From: Rachicladosporium sp. CCFEE 5018
Lineage: Eukaryota > Ascomycota > Dothideomycetes > Cladosporiales > Cladosporiaceae
Length of the DNA: 10,377 bases
NCBI GenBank assembly: GCA_002077045.2
Contig: NAEU01001296.1
Location: 1-10,377, forward strand
Direction of reading: 5' to 3'
The stretch's first letter is position 1; every line of letters starts with the position of its first letter. The notes beneath the pieces are model-generated. The model saw nothing but the letters and a program-made list of their open reading frames with translations, had not been told where the DNA came from and made no database searches. Shown here in pieces: positions 1 to 7,700 of the stretch. The translations under genes and the position numbers were made by a program.

Positions 1-1419
1 GCTCCAGCCAGTCCAAAACGCCAACCTCAGCAAGACTCCTACACACCCGAAACCGCCAAGAAGCCCTCATATACCCCTGCTGGCCTTCCACCCAACCTGA
101 GCTTCCCTCCGCCCAACCGCGCGCACAAATCTCCGAGCCCAGTTCGCAAGCCTCAACCCCAGGCCCAACCTCCCCGGCCCTCACCAGCCCTCAACAACCC
201 CTCGTTTGGCCGCATCTCTGTCCCGCATTCCAAACCCGTCGAGCGCCCTTCCTCCCGCCAAAACGCACCAACGCCTCAACCAGCTCCTGAACCCGTGGAT
301 CTTGAAGACGAAGCCGATGCGAGGATCCAGGACATCCTCAACGCGCCCATAGAACCCAGCAGCGAGATCCCCGATTTCGTCGCTCATAGAGAGTACGCCA
401 CGGCCGGCGATGAGAAGCCGGGCATAGCAGGACAGATGGAGAAGGTGTATCGAGACGTGAATAGTATGATCGACACCCTTGGCCTGAACGCCCGATCTCT
501 GCAATCGTTCGTAGCAGCACACTCCCAAGCTCGCCCCGGCTCCCGCGAGCGAGAAGATCTCGACGACGAAGATGGCTGGCTCTTCTCTGAAACCACGCAA
601 CTACACTCCCTCATCGGCTCTCTCGACGCCGAGCTAGAGATCAACAGACTCGAGGACGTGTCGGGCAAGATCTCCGAATTACAAGACTCCGTTTCTGAGT
701 TGCACGGTCTGAGAAGTAAGACTTCTCATTTCCGCACGCAGCTCTCCTCCCTCTCCTCCCCCGCGCAGCAAGCAGCTCAGCACAACGCTCCGCTCCCTCC
801 TGAGCTCCGGGCGCAGCAATCCGCGCTTCGCTCCTCGGTGCAGCGTGCCCAGACTCTGCTTTCCGAAGCCGAAGAAGCGCTCAGCTTACTCCGCGCTGAT
901 CTGGCTGCTGTGCCGGCGCAGGCTGGCAAGGGCGCATCGAGCAAGACGCCTACAGTCGAGGCTGTGGAGCGCACGGTGCTGAAGATGACGGCCATGATTG
1001 AGCAGCGGAGCGGGGATATTGACGTCTTGGAGTCGCGCATCCGCCGGCTGCCGGGAGGCGTATCTGCTCTCAAGCTTGAGGACAACTATGAAGACGACCT
1101 CGCATCCGCGCTGGGTGGCACCAAGCTCGGCGCGTCGACTCACTCTACCCCGCCGCTCCGGAGGAGTCAGGTTGCCGGGGCTGATAGGCTGGGTATGAGT
1201 GGTGCTTTTGGCGGGTCGAGATACCTCAGAGATAGTCTTAGAGGTAGTGTCAATGGACGAGGTAGTGTGAATGGCAGTGCGAGGAAGAAGATGGCTGATG
1301 TCAATGATGCTGAGATTGGTGCTTGGAGGGCTAAGGATGCGAGGCGAAGGAGAGTGCTGGAGGGACTAAGGGAGAAAGTCGAGGGTAGGGGTGGGAGGAC
1401 GATCAAGGCTGGGAAGTGA
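1..1419 (+). CDS. NUP159: Nucleoporin Nup159-like, C-terminal part (5' end outside window)
   Basis: The reading frame is open from base 1 to a TGA at 1417-1419, giving 472 residues of a longer protein; no start lies in the window. Seen: residues 1-98 are a Pro/Ser/Gln-rich, probably disordered linker with one SFG motif. A conserved helical region follows, with VYRDVNSMIDTLGLNARSL near residues 144-162, then heptad-like helices (about 190-310) and the segment TVEAVERTVLKMTAMIEQRS followed by GDIDVLESRIRRL. The end is Gly/Ser-rich with a duplicated GSVNG and a strongly basic tail (RAKDARRRRVLEGL). Known: fungal Nup159 sits on the cytoplasmic face of the nuclear pore; its C-terminal coiled coil binds Nup82/Nsp1, and its N-terminal propeller, not present here, recruits the helicase Dbp5 for mRNA export. 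The name rests on recognising the conserved 'YRD-NSMIDTLGLNARSL' and 'ERSGDIDVLE'-like segments. Another coiled-coil nucleoporin is possible but less likely. It converges with the NDUFB9 gene. Confidence 0.8.
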   Translation, partial: APASPKRQPQQDSYTPETAKKPSYTPAGLPPNLSFPPPNRAHKSPSPVRKPQPQAQPPRPSPALNNPSFGRISVPHSKPVERPSSRQNAPTPQPAPEPVDLEDEADARIQDILNAPIEPSSEIPDFVAHREYATAGDEKPGIAGQMEKVYRDVNSMIDTLGLNARSLQSFVAAHSQARPGSREREDLDDEDGWLFSETTQLHSLIGSLDAELEINRLEDVSGKISELQDSVSELHGLRSKTSHFRTQLSSLSSPAQQAAQHNAPLPPELRAQQSALRSSVQRAQTLLSEAEEALSLLRADLAAVPAQAGKGASSKTPTVEAVERTVLKMTAMIEQRSGDIDVLESRIRRLPGGVSALKLEDNYEDDLASALGGTKLGASTHSTPPLRRSQVAGADRLGMSGAFGGSRYLRDSLRGSVNGRGSVNGSARKKMADVNDAEIGAWRAKDARRRRVLEGLREKVEGRGGRTIKAGK

Positions 1420-1706
1420 GCGTGGCTTGTAACAGTAGAGCTCCATGTTGTATAGTACGAGTGCCGAGAGGATGTATGCACACTCTGTAGCAGGAGATCA
1501 GAGCAAATGCAGAAGTGCTGCGCTTCAATCTTGACATGTCTATCACTCCGCGCAATCGCGAGCTCAGGGTAGATGATGTCGCCCGCGTCGCCCGTGACTC
1601 TGGGAGGAGGGCATGCGGCGGAAGCTGCTCCTACGCATGAAGTGTTTGTGTAGTTTTGATTCGTATGTACAGTCCCTTCAAAACGCCGTAAACCCATCAC
1701 AGACAC
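1420..1706. other. Convergent 3' intergenic interval NUP159/NDUFB9
   Basis: These 287 bases separate the stop codons of two converging genes and should hold both 3' UTRs and poly(A) sites. I see no RNA gene, repeat or clear polyadenylation motif. On the minus strand the frame that follows the NDUFB9 stop stays open through this interval into the antisense of NUP159, which I regard as chance. Confidence 0.6.
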
Positions 1707-2241
1707 TCAAAGATGCATTGGTGGAGGCGCTGCATGTCCTGTCAGCACGCTGCCATGTTGCTTGGTATGTTGGCACTGTACTCACGGTCCAGTATCGGCG
1801 CCACCAGATTCCTCTCGTACTTGCTGCCACCCGGTGCGGTAGGCGGTCTGTAGGGGTCGGGGTGTTTCCACTTCTCTAGCAAATCCATCGCCTCGTTCAT
1901 GATCGCCTACACATCCTGCCTGTCAGCAATGCTATCCCTGTGTCTCCCTTATCGCATCGTCTCGTATTGCAGGTCCTCGCGCTCGCAGCATCGCGATCGT
2001 GGGATTAGGGTGGGGCTACGCACGCGTTGCTGCCGCGGCTCGCTGACATGGCGGTTTGCTTCGAAGAGCGAGCGGATGTACAGGGCTTGGCCGCGCCAGA
2101 TGTAGCGGTGTACGGCCCAATCGAGAGAGAGCTTGAGAGAGCGGCGGTAGAGGGAGCTGCGTGGGAGGGAGGTGTTAGTGGGGAGTGATAGAGGAGGGGT
2201 GGAGGGGAGGGCATGTACAGGACTTGAGTTTTGGCGGACAT
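1707..2241 (-). CDS. NADH:ubiquinone oxidoreductase subunit NDUFB9/B22 (LYR family), four exons
   Basis: Exons on the minus strand are 2241-2219, 2156-2024, 1906-1786 and 1729-1707, totalling 300 nt and encoding 99 residues. Joined, they give a compact protein: N-terminal MSAKTQVLSLYRRSLKLSLD with the LYR motif at residues 10-12, then IWRGQALYIRSLFEANR, EPRQQRAIMNEAMDLLEKWK, HPDPYRPPTAPGGSKYERNL and a terminal PPPPMHL. These blocks are characteristic of fungal NDUFB9. Known: NDUFB9 is an accessory LYR subunit on the matrix side of the complex I membrane arm and binds a mitochondrial acyl carrier protein; it carries no cleavable presequence and none is seen. Start: the ATG at 2241-2239 has a good context (CACCATGTC), and no ATG lies upstream in the same frame. 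All introns begin with GT and end with AG and restore the frame exactly. It is divergent to KGD2 and likely co-regulated with it. Confidence 0.94.
1730..1785 (-). other. NDUFB9 intron 3 (56 nt, phase 1)
   Basis: A consensus donor GTGAGT, a branch-like GCTGAC (A at about 1742) and the acceptor ATGCAG bound this intron. Splicing joins NLVAPILD to the short last exon PPPPMHL and stop. Confidence 0.9.
1907..2023 (-). other. NDUFB9 intron 2 (117 nt, phase 0)
   Basis: The donor is GTGCGT and the branch site is probably GCTGAC, with the A at about 1923. Three AGs follow, at 1921-1920, 1917-1916 and 1908-1907. The first two lie only about 2 and 6 nt past the branch and give a frameshift or an immediate TAG. 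The third restores QQR-AIMNEAMDLL and is therefore assigned. Confidence 0.88.
2157..2218 (-). other. NDUFB9 intron 1 (62 nt, phase 2)
   Basis: It begins GTACAT, a weaker donor than the GTACGT form, contains CACTAAC with the branch A at about 2175, and ends ACGCAG. Removal joins GTC-CT to CTCC and brings the LYR-motif frame into register with the start codon. Confidence 0.9.
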
Positions 2242-2291
2242 GGTGACAGAAGGGAGGGCACGCGGCCAGAGGGAGGCGGTGACGAGACAGC

Positions 2292-2357
2292 CTACAGCGG
2301 TGGTATTAGAGCCCAGTGGTGGTCTAATGAAGTGAGGTCGTGGTGTACTGCAAGCAT
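2292..2357 (-). other. Upstream ORF before NDUFB9 (21 codons)
   Basis: On the minus strand an ATG at 2357 opens a 21-residue frame ending in TAG at 2294-2292, 50 bases before the NDUFB9 start. It overlaps the inverted repeat. Whether it lies in the transcribed leader is unknown. Confidence 0.28.
2305..2328. repeat. Inverted repeat ATTAGA-N12-TCTAAT in the divergent promoter
   Basis: Perfect 6-bp arms at 2305-2310 and 2323-2328 extend to about 8 bp if one unpaired base is allowed. The element lies 64-87 bases upstream of the NDUFB9 start, where a dimeric regulator could bind. It could also be chance. Confidence 0.35.
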
Positions 2358-2409
2358 CGCGGACCTGACTCGGGATCTTCGGGCCGACTCGGAGGAGCTC
2401 CAGCCAGCT

Positions 2410-2414
2410 ATTGG
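2410..2414 (-). promoter_or_regulatory. CCAAT box (candidate HAP/CBC complex site)
   Basis: The plus strand reads CTATTGGGA, so CCAAT lies on the minus strand. It sits about 150 bases before the KGD2 start and about 170 before the NDUFB9 start. Known: the Hap2/3/5 complex (CCAAT-binding complex) binds CCAAT and activates respiratory genes in fungi, including KGD2 in budding yeast. Binding here is inferred. Confidence 0.5.
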
Positions 2415-2430
2415 GAACAGGGCAGGTGCA

Positions 2431-2523
2431 ATGGATGTACAAACACAGCTTTTGAACGGTACCTTCCTGCTTCAGCTCTCTCTCAAGCCTTTGCGGCAAT
2501 ATCTAGAGCATAGTGGGAGCTGA
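2431..2523 (+). other. Upstream ORF before KGD2 (30 codons)
   Basis: An ATG at 2431 opens a 30-codon frame that ends in TGA at 2521-2523, 40 bases before the KGD2 start. A second ATG at 2435 gives a nested six-residue frame. These matter only if transcription starts upstream of 2431, which is uncertain because the CCAAT box is just 17 bases away. No conserved peptide is recognised. Confidence 0.3.
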
Positions 2524-2563
2524 GAGGTCCTACGTCCGGCTGTGCGCCACCTTCCATCCCAGC

Positions 2564-3896
2564 ATGCGCACGCAATGCCTCCGCCGGTTGGCTACCCAGC
2601 AACCTCTCCTCCGCTCATTACCGCTAGCTAGGACGTCGATACCTGTCAGCAGTACCCGAGGGATCGCCTACGCGTCAAGAACATGGAGGACCTCATACAC
2701 CGCCCTAGAGTCGCAGTGAGTGTGCGCGAGATGAGGCAGATCTGAGCTCGTGGACTAAACCTTGGACAGACAAAGCTCGCCAGCATATCAAACAAGGCCA
2801 TTCAGCCTGACACGCCGCTTCAATGGTAGAGCTGATTGTGAAGCCACAATTGCCAAGTTTGAAGCTAACGTAGAGCACAGATGAGCAGATCGTCAAAGTG
2901 CCAGAAATGGCAGAGTCCATCTCGGAAGGTACCCTCAAGCAATTCTCGAAGCAAGTTGGCGACTACGTAGAGCTGGACGAGGAGATCGCCACGATCGAGA
3001 CGGACAAGATCGATGTCGCCGTCAACGCCCCAGCGGCAGGCACGATCAAGGAGTTCCTCGCGAACGAGGAGGACACGGTAACAGTCGGTCAAGACCTCGT
3101 CAAGCTCGAGACAGGCGGCCCAGCACCCGAAGGCGGCGCCCAGAAAGCAAAGAGCGAGCCCGACTCCCCAGCCTCGAGCGCGCAAGAAACGTCATCCCAA
3201 CCGCAAGGCCAGACAGAGCAGGCAAAGTCCAGCCCACCCCCAAAGCAGGAGTCCACCCCCGAGCCCTCGAAACCTGCGCCCAAACCTGCCCAAGAAGCCT
3301 CGAAACCCGCCCCCAAACCAGCACCTTCGCCAAAACCGTCCACCTCCGAACCTCCCAAACCCGCCGCCCCCGGAGCCCGCGAAGAACGCCGTGTAAAGAT
3401 GAACCGCATGCGCCTCCGCATCGCCGAACGCCTAAAGCAATCTCAGAACACCGCCGCATCCCTCACAACGTTCAACGAAGTCGACATGAGCGCACTGATG
3501 AACATGCGCTCGTTGTACAAGGATGAGATCCTCAAGAAGACTGGCGTGAAGCTCGGTTTCATGAGCGCGTTTAGCAAAGCTGCGATACTGGCCATGAAGG
3601 AGATTCCAGCTGTGAATGCTAGTATTGAGGGAGAGGGCAGTGGGGACACGATTGTGTATAGGGATTATGTGGATATAAGTATTGCGGTGGCGACGGAGAA
3701 AGGGCTTGTTACTCCTATCGTGCGGAACGCGGAGCAACTGGATATGGTTGGCATTGAGAGGGAGATCGCGAATCTGGGCAAGAAGGTAAGGCGCCCCCGC
3801 TTTCTCTCATGCCCGTAAGCTACTAGGCCCAGCGCACACATACTAACACCCGTGACAACAGGCCCGCGACTCTAAACTCACAATCGAAGACATGGC

Positions 3897-3936
<40 letters not shown>

Positions 3937-4161
3937 TCGCTAATGGGAACCCCCATCATCAATCTCCCCCAAACCGCCGTGCTAGGTCTCCACGCTATCA
4001 AGGACAAGCCTGTTGTGGTGAAGGGCGAGATTGTCATCAGACCTATGATGTATCTGGCGCTGACGTACGATCATCGGTTGTTGGATGGACGGGAGGCGGT
4101 GACGTTCTTGGTGAAGATCAAGGAGATGATTGAGGATCCGAGGAGGATGTTGTTCGCTTAG
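2564..4161 (+). CDS. KGD2: Dihydrolipoyllysine-residue succinyltransferase, E2 of 2-oxoglutarate dehydrogenase, mitochondrial
   Basis: Exons 2564-2715, 2770-2825, 2881-3785 and 3862-4161 total 1413 nt and encode 470 residues, a normal length for fungal Kgd2. The enzyme transfers succinyl from lipoamide to CoA in the TCA-cycle 2-oxoglutarate dehydrogenase complex of the matrix. Domains: an Arg-rich mitochondrial presequence (1 to about 69, ending FSLTRRFN); a lipoyl domain (about 73-146) with ETDKID and lipoyl Lys112; a Pro/Ala/Lys linker (147-237) with a duplicated 11-residue unit; and a catalytic domain (about 239-470) with GGTFTISNGGVFGSLMGTP and the active-site YDHRLLDG (His442, Asp446). 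KVPEMAESISEGTL marks the succinyltransferase rather than the pyruvate-complex E2. No E1/E3-binding domain is visible, as expected for eukaryotic E2o, where the small subunit Kgd4 tethers E3. Start: the ATG at 2564 gives the presequence, and its frame is closed upstream by a TAG at 2510. It is divergent from NDUFB9 and convergent with BCK1. Confidence 0.97.
2716..2769 (+). other. KGD2 intron 1 (54 nt, phase 2)
   Basis: Donor GTGAGT, branch-like ACTAAAC (2754-2760), acceptor GGACAG. It interrupts the presequence. The next AG, at 2781-2782, would lead to a stop at the following junction, so the first acceptor is chosen. Confidence 0.9.
2826..2880 (+). other. KGD2 intron 2 (55 nt, phase 1)
   Basis: Donor GTAGAG (imperfect), branch GCTAAC with the A at about 2868, acceptor GCACAG. 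Splicing gives RRFN-DEQIVKVPEM. The earlier AG at 2872-2873 is very close to the branch and would create an early TGA. Confidence 0.9.
3267..3332 (+). repeat. Tandem 33-nt duplication in the KGD2 linker
   Basis: Two adjacent 33-base units (3267-3299 and 3300-3332) both encode SKPAPKPA followed by three variable residues. The reading frame is kept. Pro/Ala-rich linkers of E2 proteins give the lipoyl domain mobility, so a length change here should be tolerated. Confidence 0.7.
3786..3861 (+). other. KGD2 intron 3 (76 nt, phase 0)
   Basis: Donor GTAAGG, perfect TACTAAC at 3841-3847, acceptor CAACAG. It splits the catalytic domain between NLGKK and ARDSKLTIEDMAGG. Retention would end translation at 3816-3818 and remove the active-site histidine. 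Confidence 0.95.
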
Positions 4162-4743
4162 GTCGGGCTCAGGGTGAGGAGAGGAGGCGGGGAGTGTGTA
4201 CAAAAGCGGTGGTTAGAGGAGAGCAGACGAGGCATTGGGATAGGTGGAGAGAAGTAGGTGTAGGAATGTCATTCCGAGCGATATGCCCCCGTCAAGTCCC
4301 AGCTTATTGATGTCGTACACTCGTGCCGTCTCGTCGTACACGCTGCAAAGAGCTAACCCTCCTGCCGAACAACGCCGTCGCTAAGCTATGATCGATCGTT
4401 CACGCGAGCCGGGATGATGAAGTCGATCGTGTCAGCTCTCCCAGCTCCACTTTGCCCTCCTGTCGTCAGCTCTGAGCCTCCCAACAGCAGGCGGGCTGAG
4501 CGCCAACGCTCTCCCAGCCTCCGAGTCCTGCTAAGTTCCAGAGCCAGCAAGCACCGGCAGCTCAGGCACCCAACCCACCCTCGCATCAAGTTCCAACTCC
4601 CGACTCGCCATCTCACATCCCCTTTCATACCGGCGCCCTCTCCGTTCCGCCTCCCCAGGCACCTTCGAACCCCAGCCCAAGGTACCAGGATCGAGTATCA
4701 GCTCCGGCAGTGTATTATGCGAGTCAGCGCGCGAGGCGAGCAC
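4162..4743. other. Convergent 3' intergenic interval KGD2/BCK1, no gene seen
   Basis: These 582 bases should contain the 3' UTRs of KGD2 (purine-rich on the plus strand just after its stop) and BCK1. Short open frames on both strands show no recognisable motif. I checked the TTCGAA-centred stretch near 4660 as a tRNA T-arm and it does not pair. A short palindrome GATCGATC lies near 4390. I see no other structured element. Confidence 0.6.
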
Positions 4744-7700
4744 CTAGAACGCCCCGCGGATTTTCGCATACAGCGCCGTGTCGAGGAAATTGTAGTGGTG
4801 ATTTGGCTGCGTGAAGGGAGCGCGGAGCAGGGTCTCGGCCGTGGGGCGTTCGGCGGGGTCGCTGGATGGATGTGTCAGTAAGGTAATGGAGGGAGTATGG
4901 AGAAAGGAAAGGTGGGGACTTACATCGTGAAGCAATCGTACATGAAGCTCAGCGCCCCCGGCCCAACGACAGTCGAAACGTCGTCGGGGATTGGAGGTGC
5001 TTGATTGAGCGAGCCGAGCTTATAGATCGCACCGATTGCCTCTTCCTTACTCCAGGGTCTCCGACCGGCGAACATCTCCAGAACCACGCAGCCGAGACTC
5101 CAGATATCCACTTTCGCGCTGTATCCCTGGTTCAGCAGCGTCTCGGGCGCGGCGCCAACCATATGCGCCTGACTCTGCGTTGCACGGATGACTTCTGGCG
5201 CCATCCAGAAAACCGACCCTTGCATGCTGTTTGAGGCGTCGTTGATATACGGGTCTGCGCTGCGTTTCGAGATGCCGAAATCGGAGATCTTGCACGTGCC
5301 GTCGAGATCTAGCAGTATATTATCAGACTTCAGATCACGGTGGAGGATTCCCTGGCCGTGGAGATAGGCTAGTCCGCAGAGCGTTTGGCGTGTCAGCGAG
5401 GAGACGACAGATTCTTCGAACTTCCCGTGTTTGCGCAGGCAGGACCCGACGCTGCCACCGGAGATGTACTCGAGGAAGATGGAGATGCTGAATTCCTTTT
5501 TCTCGCAGCCGAGGTATTGGACGATGTTCACGTGGTCCAAGTGCTGCATCGTGTCGATTTCCAGGTCAAGAGCTTTCACCATATCGCGGATCTTGGCTGG
5601 GTCGGCGTTCTGGGCTTTGGGATTTACTTCAACCTGTTTCACTGCGAGAAGCTCACCAGTCGTGGTGTTCATGCCAAGGTAGACACGGCCGAAGGTGCCT
5701 TTGCCGATGAGCTGACCGCGCATCCATTTGAAAGTGGGCTGGCGCTCGGGGTGCTGTTGCTTCATGTGCTGTACAGACGAGGGAGGAAGGGTGTCTTGGG
5801 GGATGGTCTCAAGGCTTATCAGCCGGCTGCCACGGGATGGCTTGACCTGCTCGATGCGGGCGCCGAACATTTTGGTGCTCTTGCGGCGGACAATATCACT
5901 CCCGCCTGCTCGGAGAGTGCTGACGCGGTTGAGTAGAGGATTGACCGCTGGTGCGCCGTTGCTGGCTCGGCTAGAGGCGTAGGAAGAAGTCGAGACTTGC
6001 TGCTGTCGGCCTTCCATCTGGTAGGCGCCTTTGACCACTTCACGGATGCTCTTCGTCCTGCCCAAGCCGCCCGACTTGCGCACATTGCGCAGTGCGACAG
6101 ATGGCAACTGATCAGAGCGCTTGAGCGTACTCTCATTACTACCGAGAGTATCATTCTCATCAGCACTTGACAGTGGCGTGATGCTACGACTGATGGAGGA
6201 GCCGAGGTCTGCATTCGAGCTCTTAGCTGACAGCAAGCTCTTCTCCGTCGCCGTAGCACTTTCGCTGTTCTCGTCCGGATCAACCATTGGCTGATCGAGA
6301 TCGACGTTCGGGAAGAACTCGTCGAGGTGCTCGACAAGTGCCTCAGCGGGTGGACGGTTAGCCCAGACATCTGACGCGAAGCTCTCGCGCCGGCCGAAGC
6401 GAGAAGACTCATCGGGAGACTCGGCTGACCACTGTGTGCTGGCGGCTGAGGCAGGTACATGTCGTTCCATGTCGATAGCATCATTCGGCTTCTCTTCCGG
6501 GGGAGGATTGGCAGCAAATCGGACATTGGCTCTGCTCGTCTTGAGCTTGAGATCAGGTCTACTCGGACTCCTGCTAGCACTTTGCGACTTGCTCTGCGAG
6601 ATGCCCAGTACCTGCTGCACCTTGGCACTCGACTTCGAAGCAGCCATCTTCGCCTTCTGACTGGCCAATGGGATCGCGAACAATCCATCATCCGAGTCTT
6701 CGTCCGAGTCGTCCGGCACGGCGCCCATAGCAGGCGATGTTGCAAATTGCACAGGTTTGTCCGGTAGATGGAAGCTCGGCCCATAGCTTCTACGACTAGA
6801 CAAGCGATTGAGCTTACCAGGCGGGTGTGCTGTACTTGGACTGACGTATGGACTGCGTGAAGAGCTCTGTTGCGCACCCTGCTGCTTGACCTTGGTAAGA
6901 GCTGCATTCGAAGGCGTTCGCAGAGTGAGATTAGGCCGTTGCTGGCTAGCACGCAGCGTGTCCTCGTCTTTCTCCTCGGCCTCGTCGTACTCTGGAATCT
7001 TGAAACTCTGTCCACCTTTCGACATCGTGAAAGGGCTGCTCGGACTTTGCCGTCGACCGGAAAGCTGTCGATTGAAGTCCACACCTGCGAGTGATCTTGC
7101 AGTCGAATTGGGAGCATGCTCCAGCAAGTCAGGCGCAGTAGATGACTTCTGTAGGCCAGAAGACGTGGTCGGTGCACTGTTAGGAACGCCGAACATACCA
7201 CCAACTTTACCAGCACCAGCGAGAGCAGCGCCAATACCGCGACTTGCAGGCCGCTTACCTTCTTCCTCAGGTATACTGCCGCTCGAGATGCGCTTCCAAG
7301 GCTCTTCTTTGCGATTTGGCCAGGATGTGCGAGCATTCGGAGCTTGCTTCTTGGTAAGCGAATTCGCCTTGACAAGTGTGCTGGTTGGCTCAGGCACAGG
7401 CGGTGCTTTCCGCATGGGCACAAGAATGTCACTCTTCCTGTCTGGGTCCTGTGTCTCGCCTGACAGTGGCCGCTCGGGCCCATATGGTGAATTCCGCGGG
7501 TTGTCAAAGTCATGAACACGCTTGCCGCCCTCATGGGAGAGCTGGTTTCGTCTTCGATCGAGGTAGGCCTTCTGCTTGCGTTCGGTCTCCTTGCGGTGCT
7601 CTTCAGCTTTGGCTTCGAGCAATGCCAGTCTTTCGGCTTCTGGCAGTGATGCGAAATCATGCTGCAGCATATCTTCCTGTTGACCGACTTTCGCAGCATC

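Larger units (their letters stand above)
2242..2563. promoter_or_regulatory. Bidirectional promoter of NDUFB9 and KGD2
   Basis: These 322 bases lie between two divergent start codons and must contain both core promoters and 5' UTRs. No TATA box is evident. A CT-rich stretch (about 2463-2489) precedes the KGD2 start, and a CT-rich leader precedes the NDUFB9 start on the other strand; both are common in fungal core promoters. One CCAAT box lies near the middle. Since both products are mitochondrial respiratory-metabolism proteins, a shared control region is plausible, but this is inference. Confidence 0.75.

Noticed and set aside
1167..1706. 179-codon open frame on the minus strand following the NDUFB9 stop codon
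   Set aside because: It overlaps the antisense of NUP159 coding sequence, begins immediately after a plausible natural NDUFB9 end (PPPPMHL), shows no motif, and the TGA lacks the known CTA readthrough context.
2005..2499. Unspliced minus-strand open frame through the NDUFB9 start region
   Set aside because: Only its MSAKTQV piece is real coding sequence. The upstream part has no ATG, and the downstream part reads intron 1 and then exon 2 in the wrong frame.
4655..4685. tRNA-like TTCGAA box
   Set aside because: On either strand the bases flanking the TTCGAA loop do not form a T-arm stem, and no matching A-box or acceptor stem is present.
4414..4881. 155-codon plus-strand open frame between KGD2 and BCK1
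   Set aside because: It runs into the antisense of the BCK1 last exon and has a Pro/Arg/Ser-rich composition typical of chance frames in such DNA, with no recognisable domain.
5130..5176. Possible in-frame intron explaining the BCK1 post-APE insertion
   Set aside because: The candidate GTCAGG...CCAG pair is 47 nt, not a multiple of three, has a poor donor and no branch site, and removal would break the kinase frame.
6808..7515. 235-codon plus-strand open frame antisense to BCK1
   Set aside because: Leu/Ser/Gly-rich translation without domains. It is a mirror of the Ser/Pro-rich BCK1 coding strand.
5819..7699. 626-codon open frame on the minus strand overlapping BCK1
   Set aside because: It lies in a shifted frame inside a clearly real coding region, has low-complexity Ser/Arg-rich content with no domain, and is explained by the composition of the disordered host sequence.
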